Notes: a model not told the origin generated them from the letters alone. A stretch of DNA of 64,000 bases from Pandoraea commovens (GCF_902459615.1 NZ_CABPSA010000004.1:476062-540061), one strand, 5' to 3'. Shown: positions 39,593 to 49,563, numbered from the stretch's first letter. Numbers and translations: made by a program.

Positions 39593-40612
39593 TCAGGCGG
39601 CGTCGTTGGCGGCGTGCGTCGACACCATCGTCACATCGTGACGAGGACGATAGTTCTGTGCAGACGGCATGCGCGCAGCGACCTCACTCAGCCATTGGGC
39701 GGTCAGCTCCGGCTGCGTGACGGGGAGCATGTGGCCGCCGTCGACGAGCGTGAGTTGCGCACGCGGGCTCGCCACCGGCAAGGTTTCGCCGTGCTGGCGG
39801 TAGTCGAGCACGCGGTCGCTGCGGCCGTAAAGCACATCGACGGGCACTGCCAGGTCGTTGTATCTCGCCGCCAGCGCGGGCATGTCCCGCTCCGCCGCGA
39901 GGATGTCGACGCAGCTTGCTTCGAAGTTGCCGGGACGATAGCCCAGCACGCCGCCGCCGCGAATGAGGAAGTCCTCGGGCGCGTCTTCAGGCCCGAAGAC
40001 ATACGCGAGCGTCGTGCGTCCCGTCATCATGCCGACCGGCACGGCGAGCGTGCGTCCAACCCAGCGGCGCCACCAGGCACTCCGGATGGCGAGTGCACGG
40101 AAGGGCGCAGGCACTTCGGACACCGGCTGCGTCAGCGGCGCGATCAACGCGAGCGCGCCTACGCGTTGTGGATGGTCGAGCGCGAGCGCCAGCGATACCG
40201 CACCGCCCAGCGAATGCCCGACCACCAGCGGACGGTCCAGCGCAAGCGTGTCGATCAGTTGCGCAACGACGTTCGCCTGCCATGCGATAGCGGCATCGTG
40301 TTGCGGCCCACGTGTGGAATAGCCGGAGCCGGGGCGGTCGACGAGCACTACGCGATGCGTGCGCGCCAGCGCGGCCAGTGGCAAATAAGCGAAGTTGCGT
40401 AATTGCCCGGAGAGCCCGTGAATGAACACGATGGCGGGGCCGTGTCCGAAATCGACGTAATGCAGTCGTTCGCCGTCGATATCGAGAAACTGTCCGTCCG
40501 GCGGCACGGCCGCTTCGGCGCGTTTGGCTACACGCCGCGTAAAGCGCACCAGTACGAGCACCACAGTGGCGAAGGCGATGACGAGGCAGGCGAGCAAGTA
40601 GACGATGAGCAT
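39593..40612 (-). CDS. Alpha/beta hydrolase with N-terminal membrane anchor
   Basis: The 339-aa protein begins with a membrane helix (MLIVYLLACLVIAFATVVLV), then an alpha/beta hydrolase domain with the oxyanion HGLSGQ motif, the nucleophile GHSLGG, an acidic residue region (YGRSDRVLD) and the C-terminal histidine in DGGHMLP. The substrate is unknown; an ester or lactone would suit the neighbouring Baeyer-Villiger-type monooxygenase. It is the last gene of the SDR-monooxygenase-hydrolase operon. An ATG 36 nt upstream (40648) is an alternative start, 33 nt after the monooxygenase stop. Confidence 0.88.
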   Translation of the reverse strand: MLIVYLLACLVIAFATVVLVLVRFTRRVAKRAEAAVPPDGQFLDIDGERLHYVDFGHGPAIVFIHGLSGQLRNFAYLPLAALARTHRVVLVDRPGSGYSTRGPQHDAAIAWQANVVAQLIDTLALDRPLVVGHSLGGAVSLALALDHPQRVGALALIAPLTQPVSEVPAPFRALAIRSAWWRRWVGRTLAVPVGMMTGRTTLAYVFGPEDAPEDFLIRGGGVLGYRPGNFEASCVDILAAERDMPALAARYNDLAVPVDVLYGRSDRVLDYRQHGETLPVASPRAQLTLVDGGHMLPVTQPELTAQWLSEVAARMPSAQNYRPRHDVTMVSTHAANDAA

Positions 40613-40681
40613 GGTGTCGGGCCGAAGAGCAGGCAAAGAAGGATGCATGAAGCGTGCGCGACGTGCGCGTCAAAACGCATC

Positions 40682-42238
40682 CTAACAAGGTGTTGCGAGG
40701 TCCGACGATGCGACGACACGTCGCAGCGTTGCGCGACGCTCGAAATGCATCGCACCGTCGTCGACGCTACTCCAGCGCATCAGTCGCAAGTCGCGCAGGT
40801 AGTTCTGATAGAACACCCACGGCTTGCGTCCGCCTTGCCGGGGCAGCGCGCCGGCGGCGCGTTGAATGTACCCCGACGTCAGACCGATGGCGGGCAACTC
40901 GCCGTGTTCGCCGTCACGCAGATAGGGCACACACGTGTCGGCATCATGCGCATTCATATGGTTGATCAGACGGCAGACGTACTGCGCGATCAGTTCCGCC
41001 TTGAGTGTCCACGAGGCATTCGTATAACCGAAGACCGACGCAAGATTCGGCACGCCGCTGTACATCATCCCCTTGTAGGCCACTGTGTCGGAGAGCGTGA
41101 CGGGCTGGCCGTCGACCCGCAATCGCGCACCGCCCATCAGTTGCACGCGCAAGCCGGTCGCCGTCACCACGATGTCGGCCTCAAGCGTCTTGCCGCTCTT
41201 GAGCGTGAGACCGGCAGGGGTGAATGCCGCGATTTCGTCGGTGACGATGTCGGCACGACCGCTGCGCAACGCCTTGAAGATGTCGCCATTCGGTGCGAGG
41301 CACAGTCGCTGATCCCACGGGTTGTAGCGCGGCGTGAGATCGCGTTCGACGTCGGCATGACCCTGCGCTTGTTGTGCCGCGCGCTTGATCAATACGCGTC
41401 GGATGGCGTTCGGCCAGCGTCGCGCGGCATTGTAGAAACCGAGCGTGATCAGCACGTTCTTCGTGCGCACGAGCCGGTGCGCGACCCCCGCAGGCAACCA
41501 TTTACGCAGACGCTCGGCGACGCCGTCGCGCTGCGGCATCGACAGGATGTAGCTCGGCGAGCGCTGCAACATCGTGACGTGCGACGCACTCGTCGCCATG
41601 CTCGGCAGCAGGGTGACGGCCGTCGCACCGCTGCCGATGATGACGACGCGCTTGTCGCGATAGTCGAGATCGGCGGGCCAATGCTGCGGGTGGACCACGG
41701 TGCCGCCGAACGTCTCCATGCCGGGCCAGGTGGGGGCGTGGCCGGCGTCGTAGGCGTAGTAGCCGCTGCACATGAAGAGGAAGCGGCATGTGAGCGTCTC
41801 GGTGTCGCAACGACCGTCCTCGTGCGTGCGCTCGATGTCGAGCGTCCATCGGGCGATGCCGGAGTCCCAGCGTGCTTCGCTTACCTTGTGTCCATAACGA
41901 ATCGCCTCATCGAGACCTTCTTCGCGGGCCGTCTCCTTGAGATAGTCGAGAATCTTGCCGCCGCCGGCGATGGCCTGATCGCTCGCCCACGGACGGAAGC
42001 TGAAGCCGAGCGTGTACATGTCGGAGTCGGAGCGCACGCCGGGGTAACGGAACAGATCCCACGTGCCGCCCAGTGACTGACGGGCTTCGAGCATCGCGAA
42101 TCGGGTGCCGGGGCAGCGCTCGCGCAGATAGTGCGCGGCGGCGATGCCCGAGAGTCCTGCGCCCACAATGATGACGTCCAGATCCCTGCGTGTGCGGGAC
42201 GCGCTTGCGATATCGGACACGGTTGTATTTGCCGTCAT
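40682..42238 (-). CDS. EthA-like FAD-dependent (Baeyer-Villiger type) monooxygenase
   Basis: The 518-aa flavoprotein has the FAD motif GAGLSGIAAAHYL, the GTWDLFRYPGVRSDSDMYT stretch typical of EthA/MymA relatives, the BVMO fingerprint FGGTVVHPQHWP and the NADPH motif GSGATAV. Members oxidise ketones to esters or oxygenate sulphur compounds. A long upstream frame reaches 42442, but the family N-terminus begins at MTANTTVSD, preceded by GGAGGATTTCGTC. It lies between the SDR (25-nt gap) and the hydrolase. The regulator is the divergent TetR, the arrangement known for ethA-ethR in mycobacteria. Confidence 0.93.
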   Translation of the reverse strand: MTANTTVSDIASASRTRRDLDVIIVGAGLSGIAAAHYLRERCPGTRFAMLEARQSLGGTWDLFRYPGVRSDSDMYTLGFSFRPWASDQAIAGGGKILDYLKETAREEGLDEAIRYGHKVSEARWDSGIARWTLDIERTHEDGRCDTETLTCRFLFMCSGYYAYDAGHAPTWPGMETFGGTVVHPQHWPADLDYRDKRVVIIGSGATAVTLLPSMATSASHVTMLQRSPSYILSMPQRDGVAERLRKWLPAGVAHRLVRTKNVLITLGFYNAARRWPNAIRRVLIKRAAQQAQGHADVERDLTPRYNPWDQRLCLAPNGDIFKALRSGRADIVTDEIAAFTPAGLTLKSGKTLEADIVVTATGLRVQLMGGARLRVDGQPVTLSDTVAYKGMMYSGVPNLASVFGYTNASWTLKAELIAQYVCRLINHMNAHDADTCVPYLRDGEHGELPAIGLTSGYIQRAAGALPRQGGRKPWVFYQNYLRDLRLMRWSSVDDGAMHFERRATLRRVVASSDLATPC

Positions 42239-42263
42239 GACGAAATCCTCCGGCCGGAAATTT

Positions 42264-43166
42264 TCAGTTCGTGGATGAATCGGTCGCGGCGGTTCGCGCG
42301 TTTGCAGCGGCCGCAGACCGTTTGCTCGACATGGCCGAGCGCCGGTAGAACCAGACGACCATTGCCTGGTAACTTGCGCCGAGCAGGCGGGCGAGCTTGT
42401 CGACGCGGCGCGCGTCGGCGCCCACGAGTACGCGCCGCGCATTGCGCTGGACCCCGGCGAGCATCTGGCGCGCGGCAGCGTCGGCGCTCGTCACGTCGAT
42501 CAGCTTGTTGGCGCGACGGCGATGTGTTTGCGCGTCGATGCCGGTGAACGCGGCGATGCTGTCGTCGATGCGCGATGCCGTCACGATATTGGTGGCGACG
42601 CCCCCCGGATGCACGCACGTGCACGACACGGGGGAGCCCGCCAGCTCCAGCTCCATACGTAGCGCTTCGGTAAAACCGCGCACGGCGAACTTGCTGGCGT
42701 TGTAGGCCGATTGCGTCGGCATGGCGATGATGCCGAAGAGACTCGACGTGTTGACGATGTGACCGTCGCCGGAAGCGTTGAGGTAGGGGAGGAACGCCTG
42801 TGTGCCGTGCACCACGCCCCAGAAGTTGATGTTCATCAGCCACTCGATATCTTCAAGACGTGTGGTCGCGACCGGCACGGACAACGACACGCCTGCATTG
42901 TTGAAAACGAGGTTGATCTTGCCGTGTGCGGCGGCGGTGTCGCGCGCCCACGCAAAGACGGCGTCGCGATCGGCGACGTCGAGGCGTTGCGACGTCACGC
43001 GCGCGCCGAGCGCACGACACGCGATGGCGGTGTGCGTGACGCTTGCCTCGTCGATATCGGATAACGCGAGGTGCGCTCCCCGGCGTGCCAGTTCCAAGGC
43101 GAGCGAGCGTCCCATGCCCGATCCCGCACCCGTGATGGCCGCCACCTTGTCCGTGAACGTCTTCAT
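42264..43166 (-). CDS. Short-chain dehydrogenase/reductase
   Basis: The 300-aa SDR has the NAD(P) motif TGAGSGMGR, NNAGVS, the catalytic YNASK and an S upstream (NTSSLFG). The C-terminal 60 residues are longer than in a minimal SDR and resemble those of MymA-operon SDRs. It could make the ketone substrate of the adjacent monooxygenase. It is the first gene of the operon; the ATG at 43166 is preferred over the frame extending to 43274. Confidence 0.93.
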   Translation of the reverse strand: MKTFTDKVAAITGAGSGMGRSLALELARRGAHLALSDIDEASVTHTAIACRALGARVTSQRLDVADRDAVFAWARDTAAAHGKINLVFNNAGVSLSVPVATTRLEDIEWLMNINFWGVVHGTQAFLPYLNASGDGHIVNTSSLFGIIAMPTQSAYNASKFAVRGFTEALRMELELAGSPVSCTCVHPGGVATNIVTASRIDDSIAAFTGIDAQTHRRRANKLIDVTSADAAARQMLAGVQRNARRVLVGADARRVDKLARLLGASYQAMVVWFYRRSAMSSKRSAAAANARTAATDSSTN

Positions 43167-43267
43167 CGTGCCGTCTCCCTGTCTCCCCTGGGGGATGCCT
43201 GTCGCATGCCGCCTCTTATGGATCTTAAGTCGTCTTGCGGCGGCGCTCGCGTTGCCTATAATGAGGT

Positions 43268-43289
43268 CACGCAAATTTGGTGTTGCGTG
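43268..43289. promoter_or_regulatory. Candidate TetR operator in the divergent region
   Basis: CACGCAA (43268-43274) and TTGCGTG (43283-43289) form a perfect inverted repeat with 8-bp spacing. It lies between the divergent SDR and TetR genes, 27 nt before the TetR start. Assignment is inferred from symmetry and position. Confidence 0.5.
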
Positions 43290-43316
43290 TCACCACTTTA
43301 GTTTTCCATTAAGGTG

Positions 43317-43985
43317 ATGTCAAATAGCGAAATGGAACAAGGACTCGAATCGAAGGATGCTGCACCGACGGCCCGGGAGGGAGGGCGGCGCTATGGCGGC
43401 GTGGCGCAGGCGCAGCGGGAACAGGCGCGCCGCACCGCGCTGATCGACGCCGCCACCGAGGTGTTCGGCACTGTCGGCTTTCGCCGCGCCACCGTACGCT
43501 CGGTGTGCGGTCTGGCAAAGCTCAACGACCGGTACTTTTACGCGGCGTTCGACAACATGGAGCATCTGCTGCGGGCGACCTACGCGCATCACGCGCAGAC
43601 GCTGCTCGAACAGTTACAGGCCGCCATCGCCGATAGCGCCCCGACGCTCGACGCGCGGCTCGATGCTGGCCTGAACGCCTTCTTCGCGTTCCTGCGTCAG
43701 CCTCAGGCGGCCCGCGTGCTGCTGCTTGAAGTGATGGGCGTGAGCCCGGAGACAGACCTGACCTATCAGCGCTACATCTTTGAATTCGCGAAGCTGATCC
43801 TCGCCATGGCCGAGACGCCACCGCCGACCGATGCCGACGCGCAGGCGCAGGCCCGGATCGTCGGGCTGGCGCTGGTGGGCGCGATGACCAACGCGGGAAC
43901 AGCGTGGGTCCTCATGGGCTATCAGGACACGCAGGCGTGCATGGTGACGAGCTGCCGTCGCGTGCTGCGAGGCGCGCTGATGTGA
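43317..43985 (+). CDS. TetR-family transcriptional regulator
   Basis: The 222-aa regulator has an N-terminal helix-turn-helix (RRTALIDAATEVFGTVGFRRATVRSVCGLAKLNDRYFY in pattern) and an all-helical ligand domain. The recognition-helix aromatic RYFYAAF matches TetR proteins. Transcribed divergently from the SDR-monooxygenase-hydrolase operon, it probably represses it. An ATG at 43317 follows GTG at 43314, and another in-frame ATG lies at 43332. AAGG lies too close to 43317, so the exact start is uncertain. Confidence 0.9.
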   Translation: MSNSEMEQGLESKDAAPTAREGGRRYGGVAQAQREQARRTALIDAATEVFGTVGFRRATVRSVCGLAKLNDRYFYAAFDNMEHLLRATYAHHAQTLLEQLQAAIADSAPTLDARLDAGLNAFFAFLRQPQAARVLLLEVMGVSPETDLTYQRYIFEFAKLILAMAETPPPTDADAQAQARIVGLALVGAMTNAGTAWVLMGYQDTQACMVTSCRRVLRGALM

Positions 43986-44105
43986 TTTGCGCATGGCTCG
44001 CTACAATACGGCTTTCACGTACGACGGCCACGACGTCAGTCGAGCGGCTGAGGGCTCGCCGTCCCCCGTCGTCCTCCCTAATTTTTTACTCTCCAAAGGT
44101 CGCAA

Positions 44106-45308
44106 ATGACCACTATCGGAACCCCGCTGTCGCCGAGCGCGACGAAGGTCATGTTGTTGGGCGCTGGCGAACTCGGCCGTGAAGTGCTGATCGCCTTGCA
44201 GCGTCTCGGTGTCGAGACGATTGCCGTCGATCGCTACGAGAACGCTCCGGGCCAGCAGGTGGCGCATCATTCGCGCACCATTGCGATGACCGATCCCGAA
44301 CAGCTCAAGGCACTGATCGAAGCCGAGAAGCCCGATCTCGTCGTGCCGGAAATCGAAGCCATCGCCACGCCGATGCTCGAAGCACTGGAAGCCGACGGCG
44401 TGGTGCGCGTGATTCCGACGGCGCGTGCCGCGCGTCTGACGATGGACCGCGAAGGCATTCGTCGTCTGGCGGCCGAGACGCTGGGCCTGCCGACGAGCCC
44501 GTATCAGTTCTGCGATTCGCTGGAAGAACTTCAAGCGGCCATCGACGGGGGCATCGGCTATCCGTGCATCGTCAAGCCGGTGATGAGCAGCTCGGGTAAA
44601 GGGCAGAGCAAGATCGACAGCGCAGCCGACGTGAAAGCCGCGTGGGACTACGCCATGGCAGGCGGGCGCGTGAGTCACGGCCGCATCATCGTCGAAGGCT
44701 TTATCGACTTCGATTACGAGATCACGCTGTTGACCGTGCGTGCACGCGGCGCCGATGCACAGGTCGAGACGCACTTCTGCGCGCCGATCGGCCACAAGCA
44801 GGTGAGTGGCGATTACGTGGAGAGCTGGCAGCCGCATCCGATGTCGTCCGTCGCGCTTGATCGTGCGCGTCTCATTGCACGTGACGTGACGAACAATCTG
44901 GGCGGGCAGGGCATCTTCGGTGTCGAGCTGTTTGTGAAGGGAGACGACGTGTGGTTCAGCGAAGTCAGTCCGCGTCCGCACGACACGGGCATGGTGACGA
45001 TGATCACCCAGTGGCAGAACGAGTTCGAACTGCATGCGCGTGCGATTCTCGGTCTGCCGGTGAATACCACGCTGAAGACGCCGGGCGCGAGTGCCGTGAT
45101 CTATGGCGGTGTGGACGCCAGGGGCATCGTGTTCGACGGCGTCGATCAGGCCTTGCAGGTGCCGCAGACGGACATTCGTCTGTTCGGCAAGCCGGAGAGC
45201 TTTGTGAAGCGTCGTATGGGAGTGGCGCTGGCGTACGACGAGAATCTTGACGTTGCGCGCAGCAATGCAGTGGAAGCGGCGAGTCGGGTGAAGCCGCGCG
45301 CTGTCTGA
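44106..45308 (+). CDS. purT: Formate-dependent GAR transformylase (GART 2)
   Basis: PurT makes formylglycinamide ribonucleotide from GAR, formate and ATP in purine synthesis. The 400-aa ATP-grasp protein has the N-terminal GAGELGREV motif, the ATP-grasp glycine loop in [26 protein letters not shown], and the metal-binding [11 protein letters not shown] stretch. It does not use folate, which complements folD at 3 kb. It is monocistronic with a terminator 27 nt downstream. Confidence 0.97.
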   Translation: MTTIGTPLSPSATKVMLLGAGELGREVLIALQRLGVETIAVDRYENAPGQQVAHHSRTIAMTDPEQLKALIEAEKPDLVVPEIEAIATPMLEALEADGVVRVIPTARAARLTMDREGIRRLAAETLGLPTSPYQFCDSLEELQAAIDGGIGYPCIVKPVMSSSGKGQSKIDSAADVKAAWDYAMAGGRVSHGRIIVEGFIDFDYEITLLTVRARGADAQVETHFCAPIGHKQVSGDYVESWQPHPMSSVALDRARLIARDVTNNLGGQGIFGVELFVKGDDVWFSEVSPRPHDTGMVTMITQWQNEFELHARAILGLPVNTTLKTPGASAVIYGGVDARGIVFDGVDQALQVPQTDIRLFGKPESFVKRRMGVALAYDENLDVARSNAVEAASRVKPRAV

Positions 45309-45335
45309 GCCTCCATCCGGTCGCATCCCATAACG

Positions 45336-45362
45336 AAAAAACCCCGCCTTGGCGGGGTTTTC
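45336..45362. terminator. Bidirectional terminator between purT and cspA
   Basis: AAAACCCCGCC and GGCGGGGTTTT pair over 11 bp with a 2-nt loop and T-runs on both strands. It ends purT (+) and probably cspA (-), whose stop is 80 nt away. Confidence 0.9.
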
Positions 45363-45442
45363 AGTTCGGGCAGTCGCTAGGGTCTAGCGTACTGCCCGAG
45401 GCGCGTCGATCGCGTTAGCGACCGCTCAGCGAATCGCAGACC

Positions 45443-45646
45443 TTAGATGGCCTGGATGTTGCTGGCTTGACGGCCCTTCGGTCCCATCTTCACTTCGAAG
45501 CTGACCTTCTGGTTTTCTTGCAGCGACTTGAAACCCTTCGATTGGATTTCCGAGAAGTGGGCGAAGAGATCTTCACCGCCTTCGTCCGGCGTAATAAAAC
45601 CAAAACCCTTGGCGTCGTTGAACCACTTGACGGTACCAGTTGCCAT
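45443..45646 (-). CDS. cspA: Cold-shock family RNA chaperone
   Basis: The 67-aa OB-fold protein has both RNA-binding motifs, KGFGFITPD and DLFAHFS, and binds single-stranded nucleic acid to melt mRNA structure. AAGGATTTAAGAA precedes the ATG. The 5' region carries a long AT-rich leader as expected for csp genes, but cold induction is not shown. Several paralogues usually exist in this group, so the symbol is a family label. Confidence 0.95.
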   Translation of the reverse strand: MATGTVKWFNDAKGFGFITPDEGGEDLFAHFSEIQSKGFKSLQENQKVSFEVKMGPKGRQASNIQAI

Positions 45647-46557
45647 TTCTTAAATCCTTAAAGTTTTCAAATGAGCGAGCGAGATGCTCAGCGAGCGCAT
45701 GACATTAAAGCTGATCAGGTACAACCGAGTTGACGCAGAGGGCGACATTAGATGACACAAGACTCGCCATACAACGTTCATGCACCCGTTTTTTTACGGG
45801 AAAGGTGGGAAGGTGTCAAGCAGGGAAACTGTGGAATTGTTGATCCACGCCAGTTTCCAGCCGATTTTCGCTGCGTTGCGACATGCAATCGGTCATGCCG
45901 GACGGCCGGACGTCATCCTGTTCGTCGTCCTTTCCTATCGCTCCGAGATCCACGCTCAGTCACCTCGCTTTGCGGTAATCCGGATTCTGAATCATCGGGT
46001 TGCGCGTCGACGGGTTTTGCATTGTCGGCGGGTGACCGGTTCCCGCTCGCCGGGAAGTCGGGATGGTGAAGTGAGAAGCCGTTGATGTCTGCCTTCGTTT
46101 CACTGAACGTCTTAAGCATTCGACGAATATCCCGTCCGATAGGACACATGTGGCGTAGGCACAACGCGGGAGTGACATCGCCATGTGTCACCGGGTCGTC
46201 ACCGTGCTATGTCCCAGCGCAGCGGACCGATAAGTGACGATCAGAGAGGTCTCGAACGCAACGCGGTCGGCCGACCGCCCAGAAATCCCATGTAGGTCGA
46301 ATGAGGGTTTTGTGCGTCGCGACACGGCCGTCATAGAAAGTAGGTATTTTCCCTAGTCAGACAGAAACCGCGCGCCAGTGCTCGCTTTCGAGACATCAAA
46401 ATAGATTCTCATTACCCTCAGTTTTGGTAAATGCCTGCCGTTAACGGCCTCATGGTCGCCTCAAGACGGCGTTGCAACACGCGCATTTGCGAGGCCATCA
46501 TCGTGGGGCAAACACGCTAGGCGGCCGCGCAGTGCCGCGTGTCTTTCGAGACCTTAC
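45647..46557. other. 911-nt noncoding region between cspA and the diguanylate cyclase
   Basis: It holds the cspA leader and promoter and the promoter of the cyclase. Short frames on both strands lack protein-like composition. TAGG-N7-CCTA at 46341-46355 is an inverted repeat similar in layout to sites of RcsB/BvgA-type regulators, about 205 nt before the cyclase start. No RNA gene is recognised by eye. Confidence 0.4.
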
Positions 46558-47640
46558 GTGGCAACCAATCAGGCACCGACGCTCGACTCTTTGCAATCGC
46601 TGCTGGCGACCGTCCAGCGCAACGAGCGCTCGCTAAAACGTTTTCAGGACATCGAGCTGGCGCTCATGGGCGCGCCGGACTTCGGTCAATTCCTGGAAGT
46701 GGTGCTCAATCGTCTGCGCCACGACTTCGACCTGTCGGGTGTGCGTCTGATGCTCGCTGAGGTCGACGATACCCTTCGCGATCTGATCGACACGGCCGAG
46801 GGCATCCGCGCCCTCGACGGCGGTCTGTGCATCGCGCAGGACACCGGGACGTTTTCCGCCGTCTGCGGTAACGGCCAGCTCTGGATCGGCGCGCCACGCG
46901 AGCGTCACGCGGCACTGTTCGGTGCGCGTGCCCCGGCGAGCGCCGTCGTAATGCCGCTCGCGCGTAATGGACGTTACATCGGTGTGATCGCACTGGGCAG
47001 TCGCGACGCACGCCGCTTCGCCCCCGACATGGCCACCGACTTCCTAGAACGGTTCGGCGCAGTCGTCGCCGTGTGTCTCGAGAACATGTGGAACCGCGAG
47101 CGCTTAAAGCGTATCGGTCTGACGGACCCGCTCACGGGCTTGTCGAACCGTCGCTACTTCGATCAGCGTCTGCGAGAAGAAGTGATTCGGGGCGCACGCT
47201 ATGGTGCGCCGCTCGCATGCCTGCTCATCGACATCGACCATTTCAAGCGTGTCAACGACAGTCACGGTCATGCGACCGGCGATCGCGCATTGCGTGCCGC
47301 AAGTGTCTGCATGCGTGCGCAATTGCGCGTGACGGATACCCTCGCGCGATACGGCGGGGAAGAGTTCGCCGCACTCCTGGTGCAGACCGAGCAGAACTGG
47401 GCGGGGACGGTCGCTGAGCGGGTGCGTCGTGCGGTGGCGCGACTGGAGGTACCCGACGACGACGGGATTCTCGTGCCGCTCACCATTTCCATTGGCTTGG
47501 CCAGCGTCGATCCGCGTGACATCGCCGATCCGGAATCGCTGCCTCTGCGCCTGTTGGGCGCAGCCGACGCCGCGCTCTACGCCGCGAAGCGCTCGGGACG
47601 CGACCGCGTGGTCGTCGCCCCGACGGCGAACCTGCGTTAG
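46558..47640 (+). CDS. Diguanylate cyclase with DUF484/GAF-like sensor
   Basis: The 360-aa protein would make c-di-GMP. Residues about 20-180 are a DUF484/GAF-like sensory domain (RFQDIELALMGAPDFGQFL). The GGDEF domain follows, with the active site GGEEF at 266-270 and the inhibitory I-site R257-V-T-D260, so product inhibition is expected. The glutamate form GGEEF is active in known enzymes. There is no membrane segment, so it is cytosolic. It starts with GTG at 46558, and no good ribosome binding site is evident, so the start is uncertain. Confidence 0.9.
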   Translation: MATNQAPTLDSLQSLLATVQRNERSLKRFQDIELALMGAPDFGQFLEVVLNRLRHDFDLSGVRLMLAEVDDTLRDLIDTAEGIRALDGGLCIAQDTGTFSAVCGNGQLWIGAPRERHAALFGARAPASAVVMPLARNGRYIGVIALGSRDARRFAPDMATDFLERFGAVVAVCLENMWNRERLKRIGLTDPLTGLSNRRYFDQRLREEVIRGARYGAPLACLLIDIDHFKRVNDSHGHATGDRALRAASVCMRAQLRVTDTLARYGGEEFAALLVQTEQNWAGTVAERVRRAVARLEVPDDDGILVPLTISIGLASVDPRDIADPESLPLRLLGAADAALYAAKRSGRDRVVVAPTANLR

Positions 47641-47690
47641 CCGACCGAAGCCTGCACCGACCCGATGCGGGGCGTTTCAGGCCGGGCGTG

Positions 47691-48638
47691 TTATCGAACG
47701 CTGAACCAGCCGATCAGCAACGACACCGTCACCACCGACAGCACCGTCGAAATCAGAATGGCGCGCGAAGCTACGGCCGCCTCGCGTCCGTACAACTGCG
47801 CCAGCATGAACGGCCCGGTGCCGATGGGCAGTGCCGACAGCAGCAACGCGCTGTGCGCCCAGATCGTCGGCAGATCGAACACGCGAAACGCCAGAAACGC
47901 GGTAATGGCGGGCTGAAAAATCAGCTTGAGACCGACGAGACGTCCCACGGCACGCGCGATCCGAGGCTCTTTCGCCGCGCCCGAGCTTTGTGCGAGGAAC
48001 ATACCGATGGCCACCAGCGCGCACGGGCTGGCCGCACCGCCGAGCAACGTCGTGAAGTGAAGGACGGGGGCGGGCAGTGTGATGCCGAACGCCGCGAACG
48101 CCATACCGGCGAACGGCGAGACGACCAGCGGATTGCGAATGAGCGCACGCGCAACGAAACCCGCCGTGCGACGCCAGTTCGGTGTCGCTTGCAGATCCGT
48201 TTCGATGATGCCGATGGAGATCGCGAAGAGCACCGTCGCCGTAAGCAGCATGGCGACGACGACAGCGGGCACGCTCGCCGGACCGAACGCTACGAGGCAC
48301 AGCGGTAGCCCCATGAAGCCTGCGTTCGGGTACGCCGCGCCCATGCCCTCGATGCTCGCGTCCGTCAGACGTCCGCGCACCGTCCGGTCGAGCAGGAAGG
48401 ACAGCGCGAACGTCGCGGCCATCCCGCCACCGAACGCGCCCAGGAAGCCGGGATTGACGAGTTCGGCCCACGTGATCTGCGCCATCGACTGAAACAGGAC
48501 GGCGGGCAACGCAAGATAGACGACGAAGCGATTGAGCGCATCGAGCGCAGCATCGCCGAGCCAGGCCCGGCGGGCGCAGAGATACCCCAGAAAGATCAGC
48601 CCGAAGACGGGCAGGGCGGCAGAGATAACAGCTTGCAT
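47691..48638 (-). CDS. AEC-family transporter (auxin efflux carrier type)
   Basis: This 315-aa protein has about ten membrane helices in two inverted halves, with AVISAALPVFGLIFLGYL and RFVVYLALPAVLFQ typical of the AEC/MdcF family. Members export dicarboxylates, malonate or related acids. It lies 19 nt after the GntR regulator gene on the same strand, which suggests a regulated export unit. Confidence 0.92.
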   Translation of the reverse strand: MQAVISAALPVFGLIFLGYLCARRAWLGDAALDALNRFVVYLALPAVLFQSMAQITWAELVNPGFLGAFGGGMAATFALSFLLDRTVRGRLTDASIEGMGAAYPNAGFMGLPLCLVAFGPASVPAVVVAMLLTATVLFAISIGIIETDLQATPNWRRTAGFVARALIRNPLVVSPFAGMAFAAFGITLPAPVLHFTTLLGGAASPCALVAIGMFLAQSSGAAKEPRIARAVGRLVGLKLIFQPAITAFLAFRVFDLPTIWAHSALLLSALPIGTGPFMLAQLYGREAAVASRAILISTVLSVVTVSLLIGWFSVR

Positions 48639-48657
48639 GGGTTGCTTCGTCAGTTCA

Positions 48658-49434
48658 TCAGTTCGATTGCGCGAGACGGATCAACCATTCACGACGCGCA
48701 TTGCCGCCGTCGGCTTCCGTGTGTTCGCGGGCGGCGGTTTCGGCACCGCTGGCGTCACCGGCCGCGATGCGCGCCACGATTTCCCCATGCTCATGCCAGA
48801 CGACTTCCTGCATCGGCATCGCGCCGAGCGTGGCGGCCATCGCGCGCATGATGTGCGGCCACTGCGGCGCCACCGTCTGTGCAATCAGCGGATTGCCCGA
48901 GGCGTCGTGCAACGCTGTGTGGAAGGCGACTTCGATACGGACCTGTCGTACCACCGGCGTCCCTTTCGTCATCGTCATGCCAGCGGCGACGGCGTCTTCC
49001 AGGCGGCGCAGGACATCGTCCGGCAGTGTTCCTTCGGCGCGGCGCATAGCGGCTAGTCGAGCGGCGAGACTGTCCAGTGCCGTGCGCACCTGATAGAGCT
49101 GGCGCAGATGGCCCGCATCGATCGGAGCCACTTCGAGCCCCTGACGTCCGCTGTCGCACACCAGTCCGTCGCGCTTGAGCAACTGCAATGCGTGGCTCAC
49201 AGGTTGACGCGATACGCCCAGCGAGTCGGCCAGTTCGGCCTGCCGGATGCGCTCGCCGGGCGGGAGCGTGAGGTCGGCGATTGCGTCGCGCAGCCGCGAG
49301 TACACCTGATCGATGAGCACCGGCGTGCTGGCGAGCGGCGCAAGCGGGGCCATCGGCGAAGGCATCGCGTCGGTCGTCGGGGCGTCGAGGGTATCCGTGG
49401 CGGACAAGGCAGGCGCTGAAGCGGGGTGTGGCAT
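48658..49434 (-). CDS. GntR-family (FadR/FCD) regulator
   Basis: The 258-aa protein has a GntR winged helix (YSRLRDAIADLTLPPGERIRQAELADSLGVSRQPVSHAL, about 45-95) and an FCD ligand domain with the metal-binding D/H pattern (FHTALHDASGNPLI). FCD regulators bind organic acids. The first 35 residues are low-complexity Ala/Pro/Thr and may start later. It precedes the AEC exporter, probably its target, in the same direction. Confidence 0.92.
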   Translation of the reverse strand: MPHPASAPALSATDTLDAPTTDAMPSPMAPLAPLASTPVLIDQVYSRLRDAIADLTLPPGERIRQAELADSLGVSRQPVSHALQLLKRDGLVCDSGRQGLEVAPIDAGHLRQLYQVRTALDSLAARLAAMRRAEGTLPDDVLRRLEDAVAAGMTMTKGTPVVRQVRIEVAFHTALHDASGNPLIAQTVAPQWPHIMRAMAATLGAMPMQEVVWHEHGEIVARIAAGDASGAETAAREHTEADGGNARREWLIRLAQSN

Positions 49435-49563
49435 GGCATTCCGACCTTGGCCGGTATCCGTGATATCTGGAATTCCGAATTCTACGCTCGATGACGGATG
49501 TCGACACGGTTTATTTCCGTGGACGTCGGTTTGGGGCGGGCGTTGGAGGAGAGCGGGGCGGAA

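Noticed and set aside
45752-46191. Several short frames upstream of the diguanylate cyclase
   Set aside because: Overlapping frames on both strands, no ribosome binding site, no conserved pattern.
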